A stretch of 64,000 nucleotides of DNA from DASQHW01 sp038209365 (GCA_038209365.1 JBBQXS010000018.1:1-64000), one strand, 5' to 3'; numbered from the stretch's first letter, positions 41,153-50,168 are shown. Program-made: numbers and translations. The notes: generated by a model from the letters alone, not told the origin.

Positions 41153-42583
41153 TCACGCATGCAATGGCGGTCGGCGGTCGACCCACGGCGCGGTCCGTTC
41201 GATCTGCGCGGCGAGCCGGATCAGCACGTCTTCCCGGTACGGCGCGCCGACGAGTTGCACGCCGACCGGCAGCCCCGCCGGCGTCCAGTGCATCGGGACG
41301 GATGCCGCCGGCTGACCGGTGATGTTGAAGGGAGCGGTGAAGATGGCGAACGGCAGCAGCCGTGCGCCGTTGGTCTCCGGCCGGATGAGGTCGCCGAGCT
41401 CGGGCGGGGGCTCCGCGCAGGTCGGCGTGAGCAGGACGTCGAAGCCGTCGTCGAGCCACCAAGCGGTCGCGCGACGCGTCCACGCGTGCATCTTCGAAAG
41501 CGTACGCACGTAGTTCCCGGCATCGAGTGCCGCGCTGCCCTCGAAGCTGGCCCACGTCGACGGTTCCATGTCGTCGGGAGCGAGGGGCCGGCCGATCTGG
41601 GCTTCGATCGCGAGGAGGTCGGCGCGCAGCGACGACAGCATCACGTGGCCGAACGTCTCGAGCGAGGCGCCGTCGTCGAGGGCGGCCGGCGCGTCGTCCA
41701 CGACGGTGTGACCGAGGGACTCGAGCATCGCCGCCGCCTTGTCGACCGCGGCGACGCATTCGACGTCGACCTCGGCGAGATCGAGCGGCGCGCGACGTCG
41801 AACCCCGATGCGCAACTTGGCGGGAGACGTGTCCGCCTCTTCGGCGTAGGTCCGCACGGGCGGCGGCGCGGTGTACCAGTCGCCGGTCATGTAGCCCGCC
41901 AGCACGTCGAGCGCGCCCGCGCTGTCCCTCACACTGCGGGTCACGACGTGACGCATCACGAGGCCTGCCCACGCCTCGGCCTCTTCGGGGCCGAGCGAGA
42001 TGCGACCCCGCGAGGGCTTGAGCCCGAAGAGCCCGCAGTGGCTCGCCGGGATACGGATCGATCCGCCGCCGTCGCCCGCGTGCGCGATGGGCACCATGCC
42101 GCTGGCCACGGCGGCGCCCGAGCCACCGCTCGAACCGCCCGTACTGCGCGCGGGGTTCCACGGGTTGCGCGTCGGCCCGTAGGCCCGGGGCTCCGTCGTC
42201 GTCATCAACCCGAACTCCGGCGTGTTGGTCTTGCCGACGATCACGAAGCCCGCCGACTCCAGCTTCTCGAACAGGTAGCTCGTCACCGTCGCCTCGTTGC
42301 GACGCTCTTTCAACAACACGTTGCCGGCGTGATACGGCGCGCCGGCGAGTGTGCCGTCGAGGTCCTTCACGACGATCGGCACGCCGCGGAACGGCCCGTC
42401 CGGGAGACCCGCGTTCGCGACGGCGCGTGCCCGCTCGAACAAGGGATGGATGACCGCGTTCACATCGCCGTTCAGCTTCTCGATGCGCGCGATCGCGCCA
42501 TCGACGAGCTCGAGCGGCGAAGCGTCCCCGTTCCGGACGAGTTCCGCTTGGGCGGTCGCGTCGAGGGCGGCGAGGTCGGTCAT
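41153..42583 (-). CDS. Amidase-signature family hydrolase, tandem paralogue
   Basis: This 476-residue amidase heads the operon amidase-amidase-AtuA-AtuA small protein. Triad regions are VVKDLDG, GGSSGGSGA and GDGGGSIRIP. The start at ATG 42583 is decided by TACCGT 6 nt upstream; the longer reading (MQGPGYRAS) would begin in front of the promoter. It shares NGDASPLELVD near the N-terminus with the second copy (KGDASPLELVD), evidence of tandem duplication. Confidence 0.9.
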   Translation of the reverse strand: MTDLAALDATAQAELVRNGDASPLELVDGAIARIEKLNGDVNAVIHPLFERARAVANAGLPDGPFRGVPIVVKDLDGTLAGAPYHAGNVLLKERRNEATVTSYLFEKLESAGFVIVGKTNTPEFGLMTTTEPRAYGPTRNPWNPARSTGGSSGGSGAAVASGMVPIAHAGDGGGSIRIPASHCGLFGLKPSRGRISLGPEEAEAWAGLVMRHVVTRSVRDSAGALDVLAGYMTGDWYTAPPPVRTYAEEADTSPAKLRIGVRRRAPLDLAEVDVECVAAVDKAAAMLESLGHTVVDDAPAALDDGASLETFGHVMLSSLRADLLAIEAQIGRPLAPDDMEPSTWASFEGSAALDAGNYVRTLSKMHAWTRRATAWWLDDGFDVLLTPTCAEPPPELGDLIRPETNGARLLPFAIFTAPFNITGQPAASVPMHWTPAGLPVGVQLVGAPYREDVLIRLAAQIERTAPWVDRRPPLHA

Positions 42584-42589
42584 GGACGC

Positions 42590-42595
42590 ACGGTA
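42590..42595 (-). promoter_or_regulatory. -10 element TACCGT, leaderless start of the amidase-AtuA operon
   Basis: TACCGT is exactly 6 nt before ATG 42583. Confidence 0.55.
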
Positions 42596-42647
42596 GCCCG
42601 GCCCCTGCAACGGACGCGAGCCCCTCGTCGATTTTGCGCCTCGCGTC

Positions 42648-43661
42648 TCAGCAATCCCAGCCGCGCAGATCTACCGGCCACTGGTCGACGACGCGCGCGT
42701 CCAGGCCGGGACCTTCCGCGATGTGCAGCCGTTCGTGCATGGCAACCGTCGGGTCGACGTGCGCGGGCCATACGAGCACGCGGTCGCCGACGCGCACCGT
42801 CGTCCCGGACGCGAACGTGATGTGCTCGTCGGAGCAGAACCACACGGTGCCGTCCTCCACGGTCGGGTTGCCGTGGTCCATGCTGTGTGCCTTCAACCCG
42901 CAGTCGGCAACCGCCCACTGATCTCCGGCATGGATGACCGTCGCCGCGATCGCGAGCGCGGGAACGAACGGCATGCCCAGCTTCGAGTACGCGGCGTCCA
43001 TCAACGCGTAGGAGCCGGCTTGGATCTCGGTCGCGGCGGTGTTGATGTCGTAGGTGCCGGTGCCGCCGGCCGAGACCACGTCACCGCCGACGTCCGCGTG
43101 CGCAGCGAGCAATTGCATCATCGCGGCGTCGGTCTTCGCCGTGCGCTCGCCTCGCTCCTCGAGTCCGACCACGTGACCCTCGTATCCCATCACGCCGCGT
43201 ACGGAGAGCCCCGCGTCGCGAGCGCGCGCCGCGATGCGCGCCGCGTCGGCGGGTGCGCAGCCGCAGCGAGGCATCCCGACATTGACATCGACGAGCACCT
43301 CGCGGATGCCGTTGGCCGCGGCCGCATCGACGGTCGCGTCGCTGTCCACGGCGACCGTGACGCGGGCGCCGCAGTCGGCCATCGCGCGCAGCCGAGACGT
43401 ATCCGCGATCTCGTTTGCCAGCAGCAGGTCGTCGGCCAGACCGGCACGACCCATGCCGATGATCTCGCGCGGCGTCGCGCACGTGAAGCTCGTATGGCCG
43501 CGCGCCGCTTGCTCCCGCGCCAGCGCCGTGCACTTGTGCGCCTTGACGTGCGGTCGCAACCGGCGCCCTGGCAACGCGGCGGTCATGGCCTCGAGATTGT
43601 GCGCCAGCGCGGCGCCGTCGACGACGAGCGCCGGTGTCGGGAGGTCGGCGGCCAGCGTCAT
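42648..43661 (-). CDS. PLP-dependent D-threonine aldolase / D-serine dehydratase-like enzyme
   Basis: This 337-residue protein has the alanine-racemase-type N-terminal barrel: LPTPALVVDGAALAHN, the PLP lysine in RPHVKAHK, and GGTGTYD for the phosphate. The C-terminal metal site is CGLKAHSMDHG, with a closing domain (VWPAHVDPTVAMHERL) as in fold-III D-threonine aldolases and DSD1-type dehydratases. The exact substrate is open. ATG 43661 has CATCCT 6 nt upstream as a possible -10. It is divergent from the gene at 43678. Confidence 0.85.
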   Translation of the reverse strand: MTLAADLPTPALVVDGAALAHNLEAMTAALPGRRLRPHVKAHKCTALAREQAARGHTSFTCATPREIIGMGRAGLADDLLLANEIADTSRLRAMADCGARVTVAVDSDATVDAAAANGIREVLVDVNVGMPRCGCAPADAARIAARARDAGLSVRGVMGYEGHVVGLEERGERTAKTDAAMMQLLAAHADVGGDVVSAGGTGTYDINTAATEIQAGSYALMDAAYSKLGMPFVPALAIAATVIHAGDQWAVADCGLKAHSMDHGNPTVEDGTVWFCSDEHITFASGTTVRVGDRVLVWPAHVDPTVAMHERLHIAEGPGLDARVVDQWPVDLRGWDC

Positions 43662-43677
43662 TGCGCGAGGATGGCAC

Positions 43678-44052
43678 GTGTCTCCGATCCCTGCCGAAGC
43701 CCGAGCACCGACAACTCGCGACTGGCACACGCACGAATTGCCCGCGACGCCTCAGCGCGACTTCCTGATCCCGGCGCAGCGCTGGGTCGAGGCGCCACCC
43801 GAGCTGCACGCGCTCGGCACCGACCTCGGCGTCGATCTCGTCGCGTACAAGCGGCGCATCGGGCGCTACCTGTTGTGGCGGGCGGGCCCGGCGGTGCGGG
43901 CCGATGCCCGCTACATGGCGATCGCCGCGGACGACGGCACGGAGCGATGGACCTTTCGCCTGTTCGCCGACGGCCACGGCGAGGGCGCGGCCCCCGACGG
44001 TCGCGTGCACACACGATTCCGCACGTGGAAAGAGGCGTTGCGTGACTCCTGA
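43678..44052 (+). CDS. Hypothetical protein, 124 residues
   Basis: The protein is hydrophilic, with a Trp-containing core (RRIGRYLLWRAG) and WTFRLFADGHGEG toward the C-terminus. The fold is unknown, and there is no signal or membrane segment. GTG 43678 has GAGG 7 nt upstream. Its end overlaps the start of the methyltransferase gene by 11 bp, so the two form a pair. Confidence 0.6.
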   Translation: MSPIPAEARAPTTRDWHTHELPATPQRDFLIPAQRWVEAPPELHALGTDLGVDLVAYKRRIGRYLLWRAGPAVRADARYMAIAADDGTERWTFRLFADGHGEGAAPDGRVHTRFRTWKEALRDS

Positions 44053-44803
44053 GAACCCCTTCGCGGCAACCGACGTGGGCCACGTGTATGCCCGTGGGCG
44101 CCCGTTCCACCATCCTCGCTCGCTCGCACGGATTCGCGCCATCGTGGGAGATGCCCCGCTGACGCGAGCCCTCGATGTCGCGTGCGGCACCGGCATGTCG
44201 ACGATCGCCCTGGCCGAGCACTCCCCGGTGGCCGTCGGCATCGACGTGTCGCGGGAGATGCTCCGTGCCGCCCAGTCGACGGATGGCGCCGCGTTCATGC
44301 TCGCGAGCGCGGAGCGGTTGCCGTTCGCCGACGATTCTCTGGACGCGGTGACGTGCTGTTCGGGCGTGCACTGGTTCGACCAGCAGCGCTTCTTCGCGGA
44401 GCTCCGGCGCGTTCTCCGACACGACGGCTGGGTCGGACTGTACGACCACTACTTTCTCGGAGAGATGGTCGACGTCCCCGCGTTCGCCGAATGGACGCGT
44501 GCCGCGCTCGAGACGTTTCCGCTGCCGGATCGAAACCCCCAGGTCGGCGACCCGCGCGCCGCGACCCCTGACGGTTTCGAGAAGATCGGCGACGAATTCT
44601 TCGGCGACGACATCGAGATGACACACGACGGCCTTGCCGACTATCAGCTCACGATCAGCAACTTCGTCGCGGCGGCGGAGCGGGGGAGGTCGCGCGCAGA
44701 GCTGCGAGCGTGGTTGCTCGAATCGACGGCGCCACTGTTCGAGGGCGCGTCGACGCGCGTCTTGCGCTTCCTCGGCTCCATCACGTGCCTACGACCCGCG
44801 TAG
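44042..44803 (+). CDS. Class I SAM-dependent methyltransferase
   Basis: This 253-residue protein has a SAM motif LDVACGTGMSTIALAE (about residues 43-58), VGIDVSREML and LPFADDSLDAVTCCSGVHWF, as in UbiE/YafE-like methyltransferases. It is coupled to the preceding hypothetical gene. It ends 15 bp inside the convergent menE gene. A role in quinone modification is possible from context, but MenG is already present at 52782. Confidence 0.82.
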   Translation: MTPENPFAATDVGHVYARGRPFHHPRSLARIRAIVGDAPLTRALDVACGTGMSTIALAEHSPVAVGIDVSREMLRAAQSTDGAAFMLASAERLPFADDSLDAVTCCSGVHWFDQQRFFAELRRVLRHDGWVGLYDHYFLGEMVDVPAFAEWTRAALETFPLPDRNPQVGDPRAATPDGFEKIGDEFFGDDIEMTHDGLADYQLTISNFVAAAERGRSRAELRAWLLESTAPLFEGASTRVLRFLGSITCLRPA

Positions 44804-45922
44804 GAGCCGTCGCAACGGCTTCCCGCTCGCTGTACGCGGGATCTCGTCCACGAGACGAACCTCTCGCGGCAGCTTCGCCGCACTGAGTTCCCCGCGCGCA
44901 TGGGCCCGAAGGTCCTCGACCGTCGGTGCTGCGCCGGGCGACGGCACCACGAACGCGACGACGCGTTCGCCCCATTCGTCGTCGGGCGTGCCGACGACGC
45001 AGACATCCCGCACGGCGGGCGACGTCATCAGCACCCCTTCGATCTCGGTCGGGCTGACGTTGACGCCGCCGGTGATCACGATGTCCTTCAACCGTTCGAC
45101 CACCCGCAGCCGTCCGTCATCCATCGTGCCGGCGTCTCCGGTGTGCAGCCAACCCTCACGCGTGAGCACCTCGGCGGTCCGGGTCGCGTCCAGCCGGTAG
45201 CCGCGCATCACCATCGCGCCCCGAACCAGGATCTCCGCGTCATCGGCGAGCCGCACGTCGGCGCCCGCGATCGGCACGCCGTCGAGCGCGAAGCCTCCCC
45301 AGGTCTCGGAGAGCCCGTACGCGTCGACGACCGCTATCCCGTCCGCTTCGGCGCGAGCGCGCAGTGACGCGGGGCACGGCGCACCGCCGACGATGACGCA
45401 GCGGAACTCGTGCAACGGCGCGCCGGCGTCGAGCATCCGGCGCAGCGCCGTCGGCACGAGAGACACGATCGACGTGTCATCGGTGCGCGGAGACGCCGCG
45501 ACGCGCGCGACGTCGAAACTGTCGTGCACCGTGCAGGGCACGCCCGTGACGTACGAACGCGCCACGATCGCGAGGCTCGCGACGTGGTGCAAGGGCAGAC
45601 ACGCGAGCCAGCGGTCGCCCGGCCCGGCATCGAGCCCGTCGGAGTAGCCCCGGCCCATCGCCTCCATGCCCGGACGCGTCAGCTCGGCGCCCTTCGGCTC
45701 GCCGGCGGTGCCACTAGTCACGACGACGGCTGCGGTGTCCGCGGCGACGGGCACGCGTCCGGGTTGAAGGCGCTCGAGGAGCAGATCGAGCTCGCGGCGG
45801 GCGAGCTTCGGGTTCAGCGCCAGGACGGCCTTGCCGTCGTCCCACAGGCGCCGGGCCGCGTCGGCGAGCTCCCGGCCCGCACCCGCGACCGCGACCAGCT
45901 CGGTTTCGTCCGCGGCCGGCAT
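44789..45922 (-). CDS. menE: o-Succinylbenzoate-CoA ligase
   Basis: The 377-residue AMP-forming ligase activates o-succinylbenzoate with CoA in menaquinone synthesis. It has the AMP-binding P-loop VVVTSGTAGEPKGAE, AYGLSETWGG and the hinge region LHTGDAGTMDDGRLRVVERLKD, ending in ASGKPLRR with the catalytic Lys. Assignment to MenE rests on the short length and on menB, menA, menH and menD next door. ATG 45922 follows TAGGGT by 7 nt. It is divergent from menB across the shared operator. Confidence 0.88.
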   Translation of the reverse strand: MPAADETELVAVAGAGRELADAARRLWDDGKAVLALNPKLARRELDLLLERLQPGRVPVAADTAAVVVTSGTAGEPKGAELTRPGMEAMGRGYSDGLDAGPGDRWLACLPLHHVASLAIVARSYVTGVPCTVHDSFDVARVAASPRTDDTSIVSLVPTALRRMLDAGAPLHEFRCVIVGGAPCPASLRARAEADGIAVVDAYGLSETWGGFALDGVPIAGADVRLADDAEILVRGAMVMRGYRLDATRTAEVLTREGWLHTGDAGTMDDGRLRVVERLKDIVITGGVNVSPTEIEGVLMTSPAVRDVCVVGTPDDEWGERVVAFVVPSPGAAPTVEDLRAHARGELSAAKLPREVRLVDEIPRTASGKPLRRLLRGS

Positions 45923-45929
45923 CGTCGGT

Positions 45930-45935
45930 ACCCTA
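45930..45935 (-). promoter_or_regulatory. -10 element TAGGGT for menE
   Basis: TAGGGT lies 7 nt before ATG 45922. A second TANNNT hexamer, TACGGT (45941-45936), directly adjoins the operator core in the same place as the regulator's own -10. Confidence 0.5.
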
Positions 45936-45939
45936 ACCG

Positions 45940-45961
45940 TAGGAGTGATCGCTCCCAGAAT
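45940..45961. promoter_or_regulatory. Operator between menE and menB, copy of the regulator operator
   Basis: The core dyad GGAGTGATCGCTCC (45942-45955) plus CAGAAT (45956-45961) matches the site at 54271-54292 in 21 of 22 positions. It occupies the divergent menE/menB promoter region, next to -10-like hexamers on both sides. Confidence 0.65.
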
Positions 45962-45988
45962 GAGTGCTCCCGTGAAAGGGATGAGCCA

Positions 45989-46837
45989 ATGGAGACCGGC
46001 GTGCAGATCCGGGCCGGCGCGGACTGGAAGCCGCAGACCCCCGACGGCTTCACCGACGTGTCGTACGAGACGGCCGAAGGCATCGCCAAGATCACGATCC
46101 GCCGGCCCGAGGTGCGCAATGCATTTCGTCCCCGCACCTTGTTCGAGCTGCGTGACGCGTTCGAGGTCGCTCGCGACGATCCCGAGATCGGCGTCATCAT
46201 CCTCACCGGCGAGGGCACCGAGGCGTTCTGCTCGGGGGGTGACCAGCGCGTGCGCGGCGACGACGGGTACCAGGACGACAAGGGCATCGGGCGTCTGAAC
46301 GTGCTCGATCTCCAGATACAGATCCGTCGGCTGCCCAAGCCCGTCATCGCGATGGTCGCGGGCTACGCGATCGGTGGCGGGCACGTGCTGCACATCGTGT
46401 GCGATCTCACGATCGCCGCCGACAACGCGCGCTTCGGACAGACCGGCCCGCGCGTCGGCAGCTTCGACGGTGGATACGGCTCCGGGCTGCTGGCGCGCAT
46501 TGTCGGTCAGAAGAAGGCGCGGGAGATCTGGTACCTGTGCGAACAGTACGACGCGCAGGCGGCCGCCGAGATGGGTCTGGTGAACAAGGTGGTGCCGCTC
46601 GCCGACCTCGAAGCAGAGACCGTGGCATGGGCGCGCCGCATGCTCGAGCACTCCCCGCTCGCGCTGCGCATGCTGAAGGCGTCGCTGAACGCGGCCGACG
46701 ACGGTCTCGCGGGCATCCAGCAGCTCGCGGGTGATGCCACGCTCCTCTACTACATGAGCGAGGAGGCGCAGGAGGGCAAGAACGCCTACCTCGAGAAGCG
46801 CACGCCCGCCTTCGACCGATACCCCAAGCGCCCGTGA
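45989..46837 (+). CDS. menB: 1,4-Dihydroxy-2-naphthoyl-CoA synthase
   Basis: This 282-residue crotonase-fold enzyme closes the naphthoate ring of menaquinone. MenB features are the SGGDQRVRGDDGY segment, the active-site block GPRVGSFDGGYGSGLLARIVG and the C-terminal TPAFDRYPKRP. ATG 45989 has AAAGGG upstream, so it is leadered. The stop overlaps the menA GTG as GTGA. Confidence 0.96.
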   Translation: METGVQIRAGADWKPQTPDGFTDVSYETAEGIAKITIRRPEVRNAFRPRTLFELRDAFEVARDDPEIGVIILTGEGTEAFCSGGDQRVRGDDGYQDDKGIGRLNVLDLQIQIRRLPKPVIAMVAGYAIGGGHVLHIVCDLTIAADNARFGQTGPRVGSFDGGYGSGLLARIVGQKKAREIWYLCEQYDAQAAAEMGLVNKVVPLADLEAETVAWARRMLEHSPLALRMLKASLNAADDGLAGIQQLAGDATLLYYMSEEAQEGKNAYLEKRTPAFDRYPKRP

Positions 46838-47703
46838 CCACGGCGCGGCTCTGGTACGAGGGCGCGCGGCCCAAGACGTTGGGCGCGGCCGTGTCGCCGG
46901 TACTGGTCGGCACCGCCGCGGGGTCGCTCGCCGGCGCCACGAACTGGACGCGCGCCGCAGCGGCGCTCGTTGTCGCCGTAGCCCTCCAGGTCGGCGTCAA
47001 CTACGCCAACGACTATTCCGACGGCGTCCGTGGCACCGACGCGAACCGTCGCGGGCCCGTGCGCCTCACGGCAACCGGGCTGGCGACGCCGCACGCGGTG
47101 CGCACCGCGGCGGCATGCGCGTTCGCCGTTGCGGCGATCGTCGGCGGAGTGCTCTCCGTGGTGGTCAACCCGTGGCTGTTGCTCCTCGGTGTGGCCGCAA
47201 TCGGTGCCGCAGTCACGTACACCGGCGGGCCGAAGCCCTACGGCTACATCGGCCTCGGCGAGGTGATGGTGCTCGTGTTCTTCGGATTCGTCGCCACCGT
47301 GGGCAGCGCGTACGTGCAGCACGAGCGCATCCCGGCCGCCGCATGGTTCGGAGCGCTCGCCGTCGGGCTTCCCGCGTGCGGCATCCTGCTCGCGAACAAC
47401 ATCCGCGACGCCGAGAGCGATCGCCTCGCCGGCAAGCGCACGATTGCCGTCCGCGTCGGCGTTGCTCCGGCGCGCGCGCTCTACGCCGGCTGCCTCGCCG
47501 GCGCGCTCGTCGCAGTCGCGGTGGCAGCGGCGTTCGAGCCGTACGCGCTGCTCGCCCTCTTCGCCGCGCCACTCGCGGTTCGCCCCGTCCGCAACGTGAG
47601 GACGCGATCCGATCCACCGTCGTTGATCGCCGCGCTCGTCGGTACGGTCCGCTTCCAGCTCGCGCTCGCGGTGCTCCTCGCCTTCGGCTTCTGGATCAGC
47701 TAG
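46834..47703 (+). CDS. menA: 1,4-Dihydroxy-2-naphthoate polyprenyltransferase
   Basis: This 289-residue integral membrane prenyltransferase attaches the isoprenoid tail to dihydroxynaphthoate. Many transmembrane helices are evident. The first Asp-rich motif is NYANDYSDGVRGTD and the second is NNIRDAESDRLAGKRT. It is translationally coupled to menB. Its stop TAG shares the palindrome CTAG with the stop of the convergent menH gene. Confidence 0.95.
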   Translation: MTTARLWYEGARPKTLGAAVSPVLVGTAAGSLAGATNWTRAAAALVVAVALQVGVNYANDYSDGVRGTDANRRGPVRLTATGLATPHAVRTAAACAFAVAAIVGGVLSVVVNPWLLLLGVAAIGAAVTYTGGPKPYGYIGLGEVMVLVFFGFVATVGSAYVQHERIPAAAWFGALAVGLPACGILLANNIRDAESDRLAGKRTIAVRVGVAPARALYAGCLAGALVAVAVAAAFEPYALLALFAAPLAVRPVRNVRTRSDPPSLIAALVGTVRFQLALAVLLAFGFWIS

Positions 47704-48398
47704 CCGTGTTCCGCCGCGAACGCCCCGATGAAGCCGGCGAGCGCCGCGGGCTGTTCGAGGGGCAGCGAGTGGCCGCCCTCGAGACGCGCGTGCTCGGCCC
47801 GGCTTCCGATCCGTCCGACCATCTGCGCGGCGATCACCTCGTAGCTCCTGTCGAGCGTGCCGGTCACGAGCGCGACCGGCATCGTGAGGTCGGTGAGCTC
47901 CTCCCACATCGGTTCCATCACACCCGTGCCGAGCACGCGCAGGCAATGTGTGAGGTGGCGCGCGGGAAGCAGTGCGCGCTCGGCGAGGCCGGGCGCGTCG
48001 GGCGGCACGGTCGCGAACAATGGCTGGGCGAGCCAGCGCTCGAGGAAGGCATCGACACCATCGCGCTCGATCGAGCTCGCGAGCTGCTCGTCGGAGGCGA
48101 CGCGCGCTCGTCGCGTCGCGTCGTCAACGATGCCCGGTGTCGCGCTCACGAGCACCAGCCCGGGCACCAGGTGCGGATGATCGAGCGCGAGCCGCAGGCA
48201 CAGCCGCCCGCCCATGGAGTAACCGACGTACACCGCGCGTTGCCCGCGCGCGGCGATCGCGTCGGCGGTCGCGCCGAACGTCTCGCGGACGGGCACGTCG
48301 AGCGCGACAACGTCGCACGTCGCGTCCAGGATGCCGCGGACACCATCCCACGAGCTCGCCGTCTGCGTGAAGCCCGGAACGAGCACCACCTTCGTCAC
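47700..48398 (-). CDS. menH: MenH-like alpha/beta hydrolase (SHCHC synthase)
   Basis: This 232-residue hydrolase-fold enzyme probably removes pyruvate from SEPHCHC to give SHCHC. It has the nucleophile elbow VGYSMGGRL (Ser), GTLD and the catalytic His in EGGHSLPLEQP. Assignment is by size, motif and position between menA and menD. GTG 48398 lies 6 nt after CACAAT, which overlaps the menD -10 on the opposite strand. Confidence 0.85.
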   Translation of the reverse strand: MTKVVLVPGFTQTASSWDGVRGILDATCDVVALDVPVRETFGATADAIAARGQRAVYVGYSMGGRLCLRLALDHPHLVPGLVLVSATPGIVDDATRRARVASDEQLASSIERDGVDAFLERWLAQPLFATVPPDAPGLAERALLPARHLTHCLRVLGTGVMEPMWEELTDLTMPVALVTGTLDRSYEVIAAQMVGRIGSRAEHARLEGGHSLPLEQPAALAGFIGAFAAEHG

Positions 48399-48403
48399 GA
48401 GAG

Positions 48404-48410
48404 CATTGTG
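48404..48410. promoter_or_regulatory. Bidirectional overlapping -10 elements (menH / menD)
   Basis: Plus-strand CATTGT (48404-48409) is 6 nt before ATG 48416, and minus-strand CACAAT (48410-48405) is 6 nt before GTG 48398. The arrangement is symmetric, with 17 bp between the start codons. Confidence 0.45.
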
Positions 48411-48415
48411 GCGCG

Positions 48416-50116
48416 ATGACCGGCCATGACGTCACCACCTCCTTCGCGAGGACGCTCGTCGACGAATGGGTGCGGTCGGGAATCACGCATGCCGTCGTGT
48501 CACCCGGCTCGCGCAACACGCCGCTCGTCCTGGCGCTCGCGCGCGATGGCCGGCTGCGTGTCGATGTCGTGCTCGACGAGCGGTCGGCGGCGTTCCGGGC
48601 CCTCGGTGTCGGCCTCGCAACCGGACGGCCGGCAATCGTGTGCTGTACGTCGGGGACGGCGGCCGCGAACATGCATCCGGCGGTGATCGAAGCGCACCAC
48701 GCCCGCGTGCCGCTGCTCGTCTGTACGGCCGACCGGCCGCCCGAGCTGCGCGACTGGGGCGCGGGCCAGACCATCGAGCAGACCTACCTCTTCGGGCGCG
48801 CGGTGCGCTGGTACCACGATCCCGGGCCGCCGGTCGACGGGCGCGGCGTGGGCGCGCAGTGGCGCGCGCTCGCCGGGCGCGCCGTCGCCGAAGCGTTCGG
48901 CCCGCCGCCGGGGCCCGTACATCTCAACCTGCCGTTCCGAGAGCCACTGGTCCCCAGCGGGGCGTCGCTCGTCGACGACTGCGCGCGCGCCGACGGTCGG
49001 CCGTGGACACGAACAACACGCGTTCGCGCCGAAGCGGGCCCGAAGGACATCGCGGAGCTCGCCGAGCTCGTTCGCGCCCACCCGCGCGGCCTCGTCGTTG
49101 CCGGATGGGGCGCCGGGGCGGATCCGTCGACCGTGCACCGCTTCGCGGCGGCGGCCGGTTGGCCGGTGCTCGCCGACGCCATATCGCAATTGCGCACGGG
49201 CGCGCAGACGGTGTCGACATACGAAGCGTTGCTTCGCAGCGAGCAGTTCGCGCGCGCCCACCGGCCGGAGCTCGTGCTCCGTCTGGGCGCCCCGCTCACG
49301 AGCAAGGTCGCGAACTCCTGGTTTGGCGTCGACGTACCTCACGTGGTCGTCGACCCGCACCGGTCGTGGCTCGACCCGCAGCGTTCGACGGCGCACCACG
49401 TCGCGGCGGACGCGAACGGATTCCTGGCCTCGCTCACCGGCGCGCTCGGCGCGCAACCGGTGCACTCGCCGTGGCTCGTGAGCTGGTCCGCCGCGGAGCG
49501 CCGGGCGCGTGCCGCGATCGATCGCGTGCTCGACGACTGTGACGCGGCGATCGAGGGACAGGTGGCGCGTGATCTCGCTGCCGCGATTCCCGACGGTGGG
49601 ACACTCGTGGTTGCGTCGAGCTTGCCGGTACGCGCTCTCGAGTGGTGCATGGCCCCGCGTACCGGGCTGCGCGTGCTCGCGAACCGGGGTGCCAACGGCA
49701 TCGACGGTTTCGTCTCGACGGTTGCCGGCGTCGCGGCCGCAAACGAGGGAGCGCCAACCGTCGCATTGAGCGGTGATCTGTGCTTCCTGCACGACATCAA
49801 TGGCCTCCTCCACATGGACCGGAACGCCGCGACGACCCTCGTCGTCATCGACAACGATGGGGGCGGCATCTTCTCCTACCTGCCGCAGCACGATCTGCCG
49901 GAGTTCGAAGCGCTGTTCGCCACGCCGTCAGGCATCGATCCGGTCGCGGTTGCACGTGCGCATGGCGTCACCGCCGAGCGGATCGAGGGCCGCGCGAAAT
50001 GGCACGAGCTCATCGCGGACGGCCCCGACGTCGTCGTCGTACCGGTCGACCGCGAAGCAAGCGTGGCGCACCATCGCCGAATGTGGGACGCGGCCGCGAC
50101 GGCAATCATGCACTGA
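48416..50116 (+). CDS. menD: 2-Succinyl-5-enolpyruvyl-6-hydroxy-3-cyclohexene-1-carboxylate synthase
   Basis: The 566-residue ThDP enzyme couples isochorismate with 2-ketoglutarate. The N-terminus has VVSPGSRNTPL and the ThDP-activating Glu in DERSAAFRALG. The cofactor motif starts GDLCFLHDINGL and ends near VVIDNDGGGIFSYLP, typical of MenD. ATG 48416 is proposed to be leaderless. The membrane glycosyltransferase-like gene follows. Confidence 0.96.
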   Translation: MTGHDVTTSFARTLVDEWVRSGITHAVVSPGSRNTPLVLALARDGRLRVDVVLDERSAAFRALGVGLATGRPAIVCCTSGTAAANMHPAVIEAHHARVPLLVCTADRPPELRDWGAGQTIEQTYLFGRAVRWYHDPGPPVDGRGVGAQWRALAGRAVAEAFGPPPGPVHLNLPFREPLVPSGASLVDDCARADGRPWTRTTRVRAEAGPKDIAELAELVRAHPRGLVVAGWGAGADPSTVHRFAAAAGWPVLADAISQLRTGAQTVSTYEALLRSEQFARAHRPELVLRLGAPLTSKVANSWFGVDVPHVVVDPHRSWLDPQRSTAHHVAADANGFLASLTGALGAQPVHSPWLVSWSAAERRARAAIDRVLDDCDAAIEGQVARDLAAAIPDGGTLVVASSLPVRALEWCMAPRTGLRVLANRGANGIDGFVSTVAGVAAANEGAPTVALSGDLCFLHDINGLLHMDRNAATTLVVIDNDGGGIFSYLPQHDLPEFEALFATPSGIDPVAVARAHGVTAERIEGRAKWHELIADGPDVVVVPVDREASVAHHRRMWDAAATAIMH

Positions 50117-50123
50117 GCGCGCG

Positions 50124-50129
50124 TAGCAT
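50124..50129 (+). promoter_or_regulatory. Candidate -10 element TAGCAT
   Basis: TAGCAT would start transcription near 50136 and give a leader with GGGGAG ahead of ATG 50169. Confidence 0.4.
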
Positions 50130-50168
50130 TGCGCAGTCGAGTCACGAGCTGTGGGGAGACGAACGCGA

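Noticed and set aside
39708..42583. Amidases as extra GatA subunits
   Set aside because: Complete gatC-gatA and gatB are present, and these two genes sit in an AtuA operon without gatC.
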